A stretch of DNA of 64,000 nt from Acinetobacter ursingii DSM 16037 = CIP 107286 (GCF_000368825.1 NZ_KB849717.1:976792-1040791), one strand, 5' to 3'; numbered from the stretch's first letter, positions 8,893 through 19,403 are shown. A program made the numbers and translations. The notes: generated from the sequence alone by a model not told the origin.

Positions 8893-9180
8893 ATGGCATT
8901 ATCACAGCCAGCAACTTTCAATGAAGAATGGTCAGACGAGCGTGTTTTTGCCTATCTTAATCAACTTCCACCCGAAGGTGTAAACGCTGACTTTCACGTG
9001 TTATACCATGCCTTCAAACACATGCGTCCAAACGATTATGAACGTTTATTGACTCAATTTGTTGCAGGTGGTCGTGATGTCAATGCCACTAATCCTCAAG
9101 GCCAACGTATTCATGATGTGATTGCTGAATTTCCGCGTCAGCGTGAACCATTCTTAGAAGTTTTGGCAAAATTTGCCTAA
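8893..9180 (+). CDS. PA4642-like conserved small protein
   Basis: This 95-residue acidic, cytosolic protein has no signal peptide or membrane segment. From memory it resembles the PA4642 family of gammaproteobacterial proteins of unknown function. The conserved-looking core contains ADFHVLYHAFKHMRP and YERLLTQFVAGGRDVNA, followed by RIHDVIAEFPRQREPFLEVL. The sequence pattern, the GAGGAACGTGTA before the ATG and the terminator soon after the stop all argue that it is a real gene. It lies between minE and a LysE transporter and looks like a single-gene unit. I do not assign a function. Confidence 0.75.
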   Translation: MALSQPATFNEEWSDERVFAYLNQLPPEGVNADFHVLYHAFKHMRPNDYERLLTQFVAGGRDVNATNPQGQRIHDVIAEFPRQREPFLEVLAKFA

Positions 9181-9272
9181 TTCAAATTAATAATAGATTT
9201 CTTTCATTGCAGTTTAGATGCTCTTTTTTTCCAAAAAAGAAGTAGTAAAAAGGACTAATGAAATAAATCTAA

Positions 9273-9301
9273 TAAAAAACCTGCTGATGCAGGTTTTTTT
9301 A
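9273..9301 (+). terminator. Terminator after the PA4642-like gene
   Basis: The stem AAAAAACCTGC / GCAGGTTTTTT with a TGAT loop is followed by a T-run. The A-run on the left also allows it to serve the convergent LysE gene. Confidence 0.88.
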
Positions 9302-9313
9302 TTTATCCTTATT

Positions 9314-9937
9314 TTAGCGATGGCTAATCAAATAAATGCCAAACGCCGTAAAGATACCACCAGAAACACCATCGATCCATTTTGCAACATTTTGATAAGC
9401 AGATTTAAAACTTGGTAAAGAAAATACAAATACCACAAATAAAAACCAGACCAGAGTTTCTACCGCAATAATAATAAACAGCAATGAATGCACATGATCT
9501 AATGCAGGATTTGCCAAGAACAAAGAAAATACACTACCAAAATAAATCACGGCTTTAGGATTGGATAAATTGGTCAACAAGCCTTTTAGGAAAAACTTGG
9601 TCTCAGTTTTAGGTAAATCAATTGGCGTATTAGTATTTTGAACTTTCTGTTTGGAAAAAGCAGAACGTAGCATTTGAAAGCCGAGCCAACACAAATAAAT
9701 CCCACCAATCACCAGTAGAATCTGCTTTAACCATGCCATTTTTTCAAAAATGATATTTAAGCCCATCAAGGCTAAGATTGCCCAAAACATGACCCCGACT
9801 GTAATTCCTAGAACGACAAATACGGCCTCACGACGCGAACGGCTAATTGCCGTTTGAGAAACTAGAAAAAAATCTGGACCTGGGGTAATCAGAGCGCAAA
9901 ACTGAATGAACATCAGTGTGATCAAGGCAATAAACAT
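9314..9937 (-). CDS. LysE/RhtB-family amino acid exporter
   Basis: This 207-residue inner-membrane protein has about six hydrophobic segments. It opens with the family signature near the N-terminus: a first helix, then CALITPGPDFFLVSQTAI, then SRSRREAVFVVLGITVG. NLSNPKAVIYFGSVF in the middle is the second hallmark of LysE/RhtB exporters. Such proteins export amino acids or their derivatives by proton exchange, but the substrate cannot be read from sequence. It is divergent from ppk2 across a 222-base AT-rich spacer and convergent with the small gene to its left. Confidence 0.88.
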   Translation of the reverse strand: MFIALITLMFIQFCALITPGPDFFLVSQTAISRSRREAVFVVLGITVGVMFWAILALMGLNIIFEKMAWLKQILLVIGGIYLCWLGFQMLRSAFSKQKVQNTNTPIDLPKTETKFFLKGLLTNLSNPKAVIYFGSVFSLFLANPALDHVHSLLFIIIAVETLVWFLFVVFVFSLPSFKSAYQNVAKWIDGVSGGIFTAFGIYLISHR

Positions 9938-10077
9938 TCATCCCCCAAATAAAGCGCATCTAGAGTTTAAATTTAACATTTTTTTGCATAATTCCCCAGC
10001 CATTTTTATGTCTGAACAGCTAATAAAAGTTTATTATTTTTTGATTGACTCAATGATATTGTTAAATTAGATAAATT

Positions 10078-10107
10078 AATGATGTCTGATAAAAAGTCAG
10101 ATCATTG
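10078..10107 (+). other. Imperfect inverted repeat in the ppk2 upstream region
   Basis: AATGATGTCTGA and TCAGATCATT can pair around a TAAAAAG loop with a two-base bulge, about 55 bases before the ppk2 start. It may be a leader hairpin or an operator. Confidence 0.3.
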
Positions 10108-10159
10108 ATTTTAGCGTTAATATTTTTTTGTTTCAGTTCATTGTTATAGCGAGAAAAAA

Positions 10160-11095
10160 ATGGATAAAGATCACCAACCTAATCCTAATGAAGACATTGA
10201 AGTGATTGATCAAGAGCAACTCAAGAACTTGCCTGTCTTTAAAAAATCGGTGCTTGAATATAAAGGATTGGTGACAGCAGAAGAATCTAGCTCCGCCGCT
10301 TTACCGGAAAGTTATCCTTATCGTACACGTATGTCACGCAAGACGTATGAAGCCGAAAAGAAACTCCTTCAAATTGAATTACTCAAAGTTCAATCTTGGG
10401 TGAAGGATACGGGACAACGTATTGTGTGTTTATTTGAAGGGCGTGATGCAGCAGGTAAAGGCGGCACGATTAAACGTTTTATGGAGCATTTAAATCCACG
10501 TGGCGCGCGTGTAGTCGCTCTTGAAAAACCAAACCCTCAGGAAAGTGGTCAATGGTATTTCCAGCGCTATATTGAGCGTTTACCCACTAAAGGTGAAATG
10601 GTATTTTTTGATCGGTCATGGTACAACCGTGCAGGTGTGGAACGGGTCATGGGCTTTTGTGAGCCACAAGAATATTTGCAGTTTATGCGCCAGACACCTG
10701 AGCTTGAACGCATGCTGGTCAATAGCGGCATTCATTTATTTAAATTTTGGTTTTCGGTCAGTCGTGAAGAACAATTACGTCGCTTTATCTCGCGCCGTGA
10801 TGATCCTTTAAAGCATTGGAAGCTCTCACCGATTGATATTCAGTCTCTTGATCGCTGGGATGATTATACTGAAGCCAAGAATCAAATGTTTTTCCACACA
10901 CATACAGGCGACGCGCCGTGGACGATTATTAAATCTGATGATAAAAAACGTGCACGTTTAAATTGTATTCGCCATTTCTTATCTCAATTAGATTATCCAA
11001 ATAAGGATCTTAAAGTGACGAATCGTGTGGATGACAAAATTGTTCTGATTCCCAATCCACAATTTAAACAAGTGATGGATACGGATTCTGACTGA
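10160..11095 (+). CDS. ppk2: Polyphosphate kinase 2
   Basis: This enzyme transfers phosphate between inorganic polyphosphate and nucleotides, usually making nucleoside triphosphates from polyphosphate. The 311-residue, single-domain product has Walker A EGRDAAGKGG at about 93-102 and the Walker B/lid segment FFDRSWYNRAGVE at about 155-167. SRRDDPLKHWKLSPID follows, then WDDYTEAKNQMF, as expected for the PPK2 family. An acidic N-terminal extension of about 50 residues precedes the domain. The single domain points to a class I or III enzyme, but ADP or AMP preference cannot be settled by eye. It stands alone between a LysE gene (divergent) and ftsK (convergent). Confidence 0.92.
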   Translation: MDKDHQPNPNEDIEVIDQEQLKNLPVFKKSVLEYKGLVTAEESSSAALPESYPYRTRMSRKTYEAEKKLLQIELLKVQSWVKDTGQRIVCLFEGRDAAGKGGTIKRFMEHLNPRGARVVALEKPNPQESGQWYFQRYIERLPTKGEMVFFDRSWYNRAGVERVMGFCEPQEYLQFMRQTPELERMLVNSGIHLFKFWFSVSREEQLRRFISRRDDPLKHWKLSPIDIQSLDRWDDYTEAKNQMFFHTHTGDAPWTIIKSDDKKRARLNCIRHFLSQLDYPNKDLKVTNRVDDKIVLIPNPQFKQVMDTDSD

Positions 11096-11130
11096 TCATC
11101 ACTTAAAATTAATCCGTTAAATTCCAATCA

Positions 11131-11164
11131 AAAAAACACCATAGTGAAGACTATGGTGTTTTTA
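11131..11164. terminator. Bidirectional terminator between ppk2 and ftsK
   Basis: A 14-pair stem (AACACCATAGT / ACTATGGTGTT core, GAAG loop) is flanked by A-run and T-run, so it works for both convergent genes. Confidence 0.92.
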
Positions 11165-11172
11165 AACAAATA

Positions 11173-14100
11173 CTAAACTAAAATTTCACGTTTACCGTTT
11201 GCACCCATCGCGCTCACTATTCCGTTTTCTTCCATCTGATCAATGATTCTTGCAGCACGGTTATAACCCAAACTAAATTTGCGCTGCAACGAAGAAGTCG
11301 ACGCTTTACGGGTTTCCAAAACAAAGGCGACACATTGGTCATATAACATGTCACGATCTGAACCACCTTCTCCGCTGTCTTCAAAACCACGTGAAGTAGG
11401 TTCTTCATCATAAGGCGTCAGGATTTCATCAACATAGTCTGGATCACCACGCTCACGCCATGCATCACAGATTCGGTTAACTTCATCATCACTGATAAAT
11501 GCGCCATGTACACGCTCAGGCTCAATTTTACCCGGCCCAAGAAATAGCATATCACCATGACCCAATAAGTCTTCTGCCCCACCCGCATCTAAAATAGTAC
11601 GTGAGTCAATTTTTGAGTTCACACGTAAGGCCACACGTGTCGGAATATTGGCTTTGATCAACCCTGTAATCACGTCAACCGAAGGCCGCTGTGTGGCAAG
11701 CAATAGATGAATGCCCGCAGCACGTGATTTTTGTGCCAAACGGGTAATCATTTCTTCGGCTTTTTTACCGACCTGCATAATCATATCGGCAAATTCATCT
11801 GCCACAATGACAATAGAAGGTAAGGGTTGTAAACGTGGTGCACGCTCCTGCGTTGCCGAATCACTTGGCTTCCACGTCGGGTCAATTAAGTCTTCACCAT
11901 TCGCAATCGCTTCTTCAACCTTACGATTGTAATCCGCAAGTTTACGAATTTTTAAGAACGACATCAGTTTATAGCGACGCTCCATTTCATTGACACACCA
12001 GTTTAAAGCACTGACCGCATCTTTCATGTCAGTCACAACAGGCGTCAGCAAATGCGGAATATCGTTGTAGTTGGCAAGTTCTAGCTGTTTAGGATCGATC
12101 AAAATCAGACGTAACTGATCTGGCGTATATTTTAATAACATCGATAAAATCATCGAGTTTACCGCCACAGATTTACCAGAACCTGTGGTTCCTGCGACCA
12201 ACATGTGGGGTGCTTTACCCAAATCAGTAATGACAGGATTACCTGAAATGTCTTTCCCCATGGCCATGGAGAGTAAACCCTCAGGATCTTTAAAAGAAGG
12301 CGTTTCTAGCAATTCAATCAAACGTACCATTTCACGAGTACTGTTCGGAACTTCAATCCCGATATAAGGTTTCCCCGGAATCACCTCCACTACACGAACC
12401 GATGCCATTGACATAGAACGGGCTAAATCTCGTGAAATATTGGTGACTTTAGAAGCTTTAACACCGGGTGCCAAATCCAGCTCAAAACGGGTCACTACAG
12501 GTCCAGGTTGCGCTTCGATCACTTTGGCTTTGACATTAAATTCCTGAAGCTTAATTTCCAGTAATTCCGACAAACGTTCCAATTGCTCTGCGGTAAAGTT
12601 GACTTTTTTATTTGGATCCACTTTATCGAGCAACTCAAAACCCGGTAAGGTCGGCAAATCACGACGTTTTTGTGCCACTTGCATAGCACGTGACATCGGT
12701 CGACCTGAAATATCTGTTAATGGTGCATCAAAGTCAAATTCATCGAGCTCATCATCAGGTTTACCTGCGGTTTCCTGCCAAGCCTCAATAAATTCTTCTT
12801 TAGATAACTTATGATTTAAATCGGTCTGGATCGAAGCTTGAACAAATGGGGTGGATTGCGCATAACTGCTTGTGGTTTGAATTGTAGCTTGAGCTTTAGG
12901 TTCTTCATCATCGACCAATAAATCAGTCAGATCATCAAGTTCCTCAGCATAATGCATATTTTTAGGTGTTGATGGGGCAATTGCTGCTTGCTGAATGGTT
13001 TGTTCCACCTGCTCAATCAATCCATCTGCATCATGTTCAACATGCACATGCGCTGAGGTATTTTCGACAAATGGCGTATGAATATCAGCTGCTTTATTAT
13101 TAGGTACAGCCGCCAATAACTCATCAAAAATTTCATCGTCATTCCAATCCAGAGACGATTTTTTTTGAGCTTGAGCAGAATAATCGGTCATTTCAGCGTC
13201 AGTCTGGGCCACTTGCTGTAAATGATCATACGGCGAACGCGGTGCTTCTTGCGCATCATCAGCCGCACGAAGTAAGGCATCAATTTCCTGTTTATGATTC
13301 AGATCATCGGATTGTAAGGCACGCCAGACTTCTCCAGTTGCGACTAAACGCTGACTATCTTTTTGGAGTTGGTGCGCCTTTTGAATAGTTTTTTCAAATT
13401 CCTCAGGATCTTCATCATCTAAAATTTGTTGGTTTGCAGCCTGCTCTTTGGCTAAAACATCATCAAATAATCGTTCTGCGGTGGCATCACTTACATAACC
13501 ATTTGCTTTGATTGTTGGAGAAGAATGCAATTGTGGCTGAATATCAGACTCAGAACCAGCTACAGAAGTTTCAACTTTTGAACTTGATACGGCCGTGGTT
13601 ACAGGCGAAGCAATTGTCTTTTTAGGAGGATCCGTCAGATCAAAATCAGACTCATGAGGAGATACATTTTTATAGAACAAATCCTGTAAATAAGCAGGTG
13701 TCGCTTTTAATGTCACCCACGTTTTATTCCACTGAATCCCAAAGGCAAATGTGATTAAAACCACCCAAAACACCAATAAGAATAAAGTTGCGCCATAGAT
13801 GGTTAATAAATGACTCAGGCTTTCTCCGATCTCATAACCAATAATCCCCCCAGAGGCATTATCCAGTGTATCGGCAGGCAGATTCCAGTGTAAATACAAT
13901 AAGGTAGATGTCGCCAAAATAATAAAAAACTGTGCGGCATAACGAAATGGACGGTTTAAAAAACTGCGTGGCCACCAAACCTGTATTGCTTCAATAAACA
14001 AAAACAGTGGAATCAGTAAACTTGCCCAGCCTAAAAAGCCAAAGAGCAAATCAGCAATCCACGCCCCTGCCACACCACTTGCGTTAGACACTTGTTGGGT

Positions 14101-14235
14101 GTCACTTGAAATATGCATCCAGCCGGGATCAAACGGTGTATAGGTCACTGTTGCCAGAAACATATAGATCCCAAAAGAAACCAGAAATAATGTGATTAAT
14201 AAGCGCTGTGCATAAACACTTGACACCGCAGTCAT
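11173..14235 (-). CDS. ftsK: DNA translocase FtsK
   Basis: FtsK couples division to chromosome segregation: the N-terminus sits in the divisome and the C-terminal motor pumps DNA towards dif for XerCD. The product has 1020 residues. Four or five transmembrane helices lie within residues 10-175. A long linker rich in Asp, Glu and Gln (about 200-540) is followed by the motor with Walker A AGTTGSGKS at about 680-688 and Walker B IVIVADEFADMIM. The last 65 residues are the winged-helix gamma domain that reads KOPS sites (SSLQRKFSLGYNRAARIIDQ). Length and architecture match Acinetobacter and Pseudomonas FtsK. It is transcribed alone, divergent from trxB. Confidence 0.95.
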   Translation of the reverse strand: MTAVSSVYAQRLLITLFLVSFGIYMFLATVTYTPFDPGWMHISSDTQQVSNASGVAGAWIADLLFGFLGWASLLIPLFLFIEAIQVWWPRSFLNRPFRYAAQFFIILATSTLLYLHWNLPADTLDNASGGIIGYEIGESLSHLLTIYGATLFLLVFWVVLITFAFGIQWNKTWVTLKATPAYLQDLFYKNVSPHESDFDLTDPPKKTIASPVTTAVSSSKVETSVAGSESDIQPQLHSSPTIKANGYVSDATAERLFDDVLAKEQAANQQILDDEDPEEFEKTIQKAHQLQKDSQRLVATGEVWRALQSDDLNHKQEIDALLRAADDAQEAPRSPYDHLQQVAQTDAEMTDYSAQAQKKSSLDWNDDEIFDELLAAVPNNKAADIHTPFVENTSAHVHVEHDADGLIEQVEQTIQQAAIAPSTPKNMHYAEELDDLTDLLVDDEEPKAQATIQTTSSYAQSTPFVQASIQTDLNHKLSKEEFIEAWQETAGKPDDELDEFDFDAPLTDISGRPMSRAMQVAQKRRDLPTLPGFELLDKVDPNKKVNFTAEQLERLSELLEIKLQEFNVKAKVIEAQPGPVVTRFELDLAPGVKASKVTNISRDLARSMSMASVRVVEVIPGKPYIGIEVPNSTREMVRLIELLETPSFKDPEGLLSMAMGKDISGNPVITDLGKAPHMLVAGTTGSGKSVAVNSMILSMLLKYTPDQLRLILIDPKQLELANYNDIPHLLTPVVTDMKDAVSALNWCVNEMERRYKLMSFLKIRKLADYNRKVEEAIANGEDLIDPTWKPSDSATQERAPRLQPLPSIVIVADEFADMIMQVGKKAEEMITRLAQKSRAAGIHLLLATQRPSVDVITGLIKANIPTRVALRVNSKIDSRTILDAGGAEDLLGHGDMLFLGPGKIEPERVHGAFISDDEVNRICDAWRERGDPDYVDEILTPYDEEPTSRGFEDSGEGGSDRDMLYDQCVAFVLETRKASTSSLQRKFSLGYNRAARIIDQMEENGIVSAMGANGKREILV

Positions 14236-14555
14236 ATACTGTCCTGTAACCCAGTTATAGATTGATCTTGTTATGTCGTAACGTCAAAAGGTCGCTACGA
14301 ATAAAGGTTATATTATGCACCTGTTCTTACAAAAAAGATGCATGATTGTTTACGCTTGTTGTTAATCTTGTTGTCAGGGGCAATTCACCTGATGACACAA
14401 CATTAAAGGATTTTTTAAATTGTCTACAATTGAGACTTTTATCTATATAGCTCAATTCGATTTAGATGATCAATATTATCGACATCAAATCAGCCCCTTT
14501 ATGATCGACTTTCACGTATAATTTTCTCAATTTTAGTATAAATAAGGAAGCTTAG
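14236..14555. promoter_or_regulatory. ftsK-trxB divergent intergenic region
   Basis: This 320-base region must hold both promoters. A TATAAT hexamer at 14517-14522 is a likely -10 for trxB, though the -35 is weak. An imperfect hairpin (TGTCAGG pairing with CCTGATGACA, about 14370-14398) lies further upstream. I see no small gene. Confidence 0.5.
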
Positions 14556-15503
<948 letters not shown>

Positions 15504-15541
15504 GTGGATGATTTAGACCCTGCAAAAATTAAGTAAGCTAC

Positions 15542-15573
15542 AAAAAACCACCAATAAAGGTGGTTCTTTTTGT
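15542..15573 (+). terminator. Terminator after trxB
   Basis: The stem AACCACC / GGTGGTT with a six-base loop (15546-15565) is followed by CTTTTTGTTT. Confidence 0.85.
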
Positions 15574-15654
15574 TTAAGGACACGCTATAACTATTATCTA
15601 ACTATTTTTTATAAGAATATTTTAATTAAATTACCACATTAAATAGGAAGCTTT

Positions 15655-17211
15655 ATGACTATAACTTGGACCAACGGCTATCAAACAGAAGTAAATTATA
15701 CCTATGGTTATTATCGAGACTTGAGTCCTAACTATCAGCGTTTTTGTTTATTGCTCAATGGCGTTGATTGCCCAAGCTCTAGTGAAACCCATCAGCATTG
15801 TGAACTGGGTTTTGGACAAGGGGTCAGTATTAATATTCATGCAGCGTCCAATGAAGGAACTTTTTGGGGAACAGATTTCAATCCTGCACATGCAGCACAT
15901 GCCAACCAAGTTGCTGAACATAGTCAGACCGAACATTATTTTTATGATGATAGTTTTGAAGAACTGCTCAACAAACCTGATTTACCTATGTTTGACTCTA
16001 TTAGCTTACATGGGATCTGGAGCTGGATTAGCTATGAAAACCAACTGATTATTTTAAAATTTATACGAAAATACCTAAAACCGAGTGGCATTGTGTATAT
16101 CAGTTATAACTGTGTCACAGGTTGGGCCGCGAATATGCCGATCCGTGAGTTATTCCATAGTCATTTCAAATTTAATAGCAAAAGTACCAACCCAATCCAG
16201 AAAGTTAAAGATGCGTTAGATTTTAGTGAATCTTTGCTCGCTCAAAATCCATTATTTGTGAAACGCCATCCCCATGCGCTGTCAAAAGTGGGCGAACTAA
16301 AAAATCAAAATCCAAATTATCTGATTCATGAGTACTTAAATCAGGATTGGCAATGTTTCTCATTTCAGCAAGTCGTGCGTTTACTGGAAGAAATTAAACT
16401 TACTTATGCTGGTTCCAGTGACTTAAATACGCATCTGGATAATATTAATTTTTCTCAGGAGCATCAGGATTTCTTAAATGCGATTGAGCATCCTATTTTT
16501 AAGGAACAATGCCGTGACTATTTTGCCAGTACGCAGTTTCGTCGTGATTTGTTTATACGAGGTAAAAATTCACTTACCGCTTTACAAACTCAAGAACGTT
16601 TAAGAAATACCGCATTTATTTTACTCAGCTCACCTGAATTTCTGCCTCATGATATTACTGGTTATCTGGGTACATTTAATCTGATCGAAGAAATCTATCA
16701 CCCCATAGGTCAGCATTTTCTAAAACATGAATATCAGCCACAAACCATTCGGGAACTTGAGTTAGCACTGCCGCAGCTAAATTATGCGCAGATTTTAAAT
16801 GCGCTGGTCATTCTATCTCATTTAGGTTTTGCTCAACCTTGCCAGAGCATAACCCCAAGTGAAAAAGTTACGGTACAGTGCCAACAACTTAATCACTATT
16901 TAATTCAACAAGCCAATTTCCATCAAAATTATCAGGCACTCATTAGTCCCTTGACTGGAATTGGTATTCCAACTGAGCATTTTCATCAGCTATTTTATCG
17001 TGCTCATTTTATCGATGGATTAACGACTGCGCATGAATTTGCTCAGTACGTGCAACAGGTTCTCAATCAATTAAACTGGTATGTCTTGGATGCAGATAAA
17101 AATACCATTAGCGATCAAGCACAAAGTTTAGCGATTATTGAGAAGAAAGCAGCGGAGTTTCTGGCCGCAGATAAATTAACGATTGCCCGACAACTCAGGC
17201 TATTTGCGTAA
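15655..17211 (+). CDS. SAM-dependent methyltransferase with C-terminal regulatory domain
   Basis: This 518-residue cytosolic protein has a Rossmann methyltransferase domain in its first 200 residues. Motif I is ELGFGQGVSINIHA at about 51-64, and the acidic loop is TDFNP. The middle part (about 215-300) has the layout of the MethyTransf_Reg family (Pfam PF10119), which accompanies class I methyltransferases often near surface-glycan genes. The last 170 residues are helical and resemble the winged-helix-like tail of that family. The substrate is unknown. AGGA lies seven bases before the ATG. It is a single gene between two terminators, so its neighbours give no clue. Confidence 0.8.
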   Translation: MTITWTNGYQTEVNYTYGYYRDLSPNYQRFCLLLNGVDCPSSSETHQHCELGFGQGVSINIHAASNEGTFWGTDFNPAHAAHANQVAEHSQTEHYFYDDSFEELLNKPDLPMFDSISLHGIWSWISYENQLIILKFIRKYLKPSGIVYISYNCVTGWAANMPIRELFHSHFKFNSKSTNPIQKVKDALDFSESLLAQNPLFVKRHPHALSKVGELKNQNPNYLIHEYLNQDWQCFSFQQVVRLLEEIKLTYAGSSDLNTHLDNINFSQEHQDFLNAIEHPIFKEQCRDYFASTQFRRDLFIRGKNSLTALQTQERLRNTAFILLSSPEFLPHDITGYLGTFNLIEEIYHPIGQHFLKHEYQPQTIRELELALPQLNYAQILNALVILSHLGFAQPCQSITPSEKVTVQCQQLNHYLIQQANFHQNYQALISPLTGIGIPTEHFHQLFYRAHFIDGLTTAHEFAQYVQQVLNQLNWYVLDADKNTISDQAQSLAIIEKKAAEFLAADKLTIARQLRLFA

Positions 17212-17232
17212 ATGACCTGTTTTATCTGTGTG

Positions 17233-17261
17233 GATCGGCTAAAATAAGGCCGATCTTTTTT
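17233..17261 (+). terminator. Terminator after the methyltransferase gene
   Basis: GATCGGC and GCCGATC pair around a nine-base loop and are followed by six T. The T-run ends only 14 bases before the aat ATG. Confidence 0.88.
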
Positions 17262-17275
17262 ATCGTCTTCCCATC

Positions 17276-18001
17276 ATGCTGCTTCCATCCATGTATCTTT
17301 TTCCAGATCCTATTGAGTCTGATCCACAAGGTCAGGGTCTGATTTGTATTGGAGCAGATCTAGAACCATCCACCTTATATGAAGCTTACACACATGGGCT
17401 TTTTCCGTGGTTCAATGAAGGCGATCCCATTTGTTGGTGGTGTCCAGAGCCACGCTGTGTGATCTATCCTGATCAATACAAACCCAGCAAAACCCTATTA
17501 CGCAACATGAAAAAGATGGATTATCGGATTACCATCAATCAAGCATTTGAACGAGTCATGCGTTCATGTGCATTGCCGCGTAATTACACCAGCGAAACAT
17601 GGATATCTGAGGACATTGTACAAGGCTATGTTGAGCTGTTTCGTGAAGGTTATGGCTACAGTGTTGAAGTTTGGGATGATCAGGAACTCATTGGCGGTTT
17701 GTATGGCGTGAGTATTGGTCGAGGCTGTTTTGGTGAATCCATGTTTAGCGTCCGTACCGATGCTTCAAAAATGGCATTTTACGCTTTGATGCTTCTCGGA
17801 CAGGAAAATCAATTGGCATGGATTGATTGTCAGTTAGTCAATGATCACTTACTTAGCTTGGGTGCCTGTACACTTTCTCGGCAAGAATATTTAAAATCGT
17901 TACAAGATGTAATTATTCGCCCCCCTATCGATTGGAAAAATTATCAAGAGCGTGTATTTTCAAGTAAAACGGTTGCCGAAAATGCAAAGTTAATTGAATG
18001 A
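17276..18001 (+). CDS. aat: Leucyl/phenylalanyl-tRNA-protein transferase
   Basis: Aat adds Leu or Phe from charged tRNA to proteins with N-terminal Lys or Arg, marking them for ClpS/ClpAP degradation. The 241-residue product shows family hallmarks: [39 protein letters not shown], and [22 protein letters not shown] 17276 is the first possible start, since the frame is closed 36 bases upstream. No ribosome site is visible and the preceding terminator ends 14 bases away, so initiation may be inefficient or leaderless. bpt follows after 21 bases, which makes a two-gene N-end-rule operon. Confidence 0.94.
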   Translation: MLLPSMYLFPDPIESDPQGQGLICIGADLEPSTLYEAYTHGLFPWFNEGDPICWWCPEPRCVIYPDQYKPSKTLLRNMKKMDYRITINQAFERVMRSCALPRNYTSETWISEDIVQGYVELFREGYGYSVEVWDDQELIGGLYGVSIGRGCFGESMFSVRTDASKMAFYALMLLGQENQLAWIDCQLVNDHLLSLGACTLSRQEYLKSLQDVIIRPPIDWKNYQERVFSSKTVAENAKLIE

Positions 18002-18022
18002 TAATAACGAGGGACCAATAAT

Positions 18023-18838
18023 ATGAAATCTTATCATCCCAAGTCCCTGCTCAATGATTTGCAGTATTACATCACGCCTCCGCACGACTGTAGTTATCTT
18101 GAAAATAAATCTGCGCGAATGGTATTTTTAGACCCGATTCACCGTATCGATGTAGTGACCTTATCTGAACTTTCACGAGTTGGGTTTCGCCGCAGTGGCG
18201 ATTTTGTTTATCGTCCAGAATGTCATTTATGTCGCCAGTGTCTATCCTGTCGTGTTCCTGCTCATGATTTTCAAATGAATAGCGTGCAGAAAAAAGCATG
18301 GAAGCGTAATCAAGATTTGCGCATGCAAATTATGCCAACCCATCAAGCAAGCCAAATACACTACGAACTGTATGAACGTTATATCAATGAGCGGCATGCA
18401 GATGGTGATATGTACCCGCCAAGTCTGGATCAATTTGAAAAATTTTTAGTGCATAGCTGTACTGAAAGTTTTTTTATTGAACTCTGGAAAGATGATCAAC
18501 TAATTTGTGTTTCAACCAGCGACAAAATGGATGATGGTTTATCTGCGGTTTATACTTTTTTTGACCCTAATGAAAGTCGACGCTCTTTAGGTGTTTTTGC
18601 CATTTTAAAACAACTGGAATACGTTAAAACGTTGAATCTGGATTATTTGTATTTAGGTTACTGGGTACCGCATTCACAAAAAATGAATTATAAATCTCAG
18701 TATATTCCACTTGAACTTTTACTTGATGGTCAATGGCGTAGACTCAATCGGGCACTTAGCGCAGAAGAAATACAACGTTTGGGTAATTCATTGATGACGA
18801 CACTGCCTTCCGAATGGAATAATTTGATCGTCGAGTAA
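18023..18838 (+). CDS. bpt: Aspartate/glutamate leucyltransferase (Bpt)
   Basis: Bpt moves Leu from Leu-tRNA onto proteins with N-terminal Asp or Glu, creating a Leu N-degron. The 271-residue product has the N-terminal cysteine cluster CHLCRQCLSCRVP (about 69-81), and LYERYINERHADGDMYPP. It also has the ATE C-terminal signature with SAVYTFFDPNESRRSLGVFAI and YLGYWVPHSQKMNYKSQY. Length is normal for bacterial ATE-family enzymes. GAGGGA precedes the ATG. Together with aat it covers both bacterial branches of primary and secondary destabilising residues. It is convergent with rimI. Confidence 0.94.
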   Translation: MKSYHPKSLLNDLQYYITPPHDCSYLENKSARMVFLDPIHRIDVVTLSELSRVGFRRSGDFVYRPECHLCRQCLSCRVPAHDFQMNSVQKKAWKRNQDLRMQIMPTHQASQIHYELYERYINERHADGDMYPPSLDQFEKFLVHSCTESFFIELWKDDQLICVSTSDKMDDGLSAVYTFFDPNESRRSLGVFAILKQLEYVKTLNLDYLYLGYWVPHSQKMNYKSQYIPLELLLDGQWRRLNRALSAEEIQRLGNSLMTTLPSEWNNLIVE

Positions 18839-18864
18839 ATATTATCCATTCCATTAAATAATGC

Positions 18865-18894
18865 GCTTTATTTAAATCAATTATTTAAATAAAG
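18865..18894. terminator. AT-rich inverted repeat between bpt and rimI
   Basis: A perfect 12-base repeat, CTTTATTTAAAT / ATTTAAATAAAG, with a five-base loop (18866-18894) overlaps the last codons of rimI. It is a plausible weak bidirectional terminator, but it has few G-C pairs. Confidence 0.45.
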
Positions 18895-19351
18895 CCGCAA
18901 AATCATCACTACAACTTTTCACCATAATAATCGCATGCTCACGTGTGCCATCAGGTTTTGGATAATAATTGCGTCTTAGATCAATCTGATGAAAACCAGA
19001 TTTTTCATATAGCTTGATCGCCCCTAAATTACTTTCACGCACTTCTAAAAAAATCTGCACAGGATGGTTTTTGAGTAATTCAATCGACTTTTCTAAAAGT
19101 TGATAACCTAAGCCCTGCCCCTGAAATTCAGGATGAATCGCCATTAATAATAAATTCGCTTCATCCAACACAGGCTGCAAAATACAAAAGCCTAGAATCT
19201 GATTTTGCTGTTCGATCACGGTACTCTGGTAGGATTCAACCGACTCCAAAAACTGCTGTGCTGTCCACGGATGCGTTTGTACCTGCTGTTCAATTTGGGT
19301 AACAGCCTGAACATCGTTGGTTTGCATGGAACGAATCAATATATTTTGCAT
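18881..19351 (-). CDS. rimI: Ribosomal protein S18 alanine N-acetyltransferase
   Basis: This 156-residue GNAT-fold enzyme acetylates the N-terminal alanine of ribosomal protein S18. The acetyl-CoA-binding loop is HPEFQGQGLGYQLL (about 93-106). The RimI-type C-terminus is present as EVRESNLGAIKLYEKSGF followed by RRNYYPKPDGTREHAIIM, with the tyrosine and glutamate positions used for catalysis. No clear ribosome site precedes either of two possible ATGs (19351 or 19327). In many gammaproteobacteria rimI neighbours holD or tsaB; here it is convergent with bpt and alone. Confidence 0.87.
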   Translation of the reverse strand: MQNILIRSMQTNDVQAVTQIEQQVQTHPWTAQQFLESVESYQSTVIEQQNQILGFCILQPVLDEANLLLMAIHPEFQGQGLGYQLLEKSIELLKNHPVQIFLEVRESNLGAIKLYEKSGFHQIDLRRNYYPKPDGTREHAIIMVKSCSDDFAALFK

Positions 19352-19403
19352 GTCAGCAATTTAAGCGAATGAAAAGATATCTGATCTTATAGAATCCTAC
19401 ACC

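Noticed and set aside
9218..9418. 66-codon plus-strand frame after the PA4642-like gene
   Set aside because: It reads through a terminator hairpin and into the antisense strand of the LysE gene, and has no ribosome site.
12900..13650. Possible low-complexity or inserted DNA in ftsK
   Set aside because: It is the acidic, Gln-rich linker typical of FtsK, in frame throughout.
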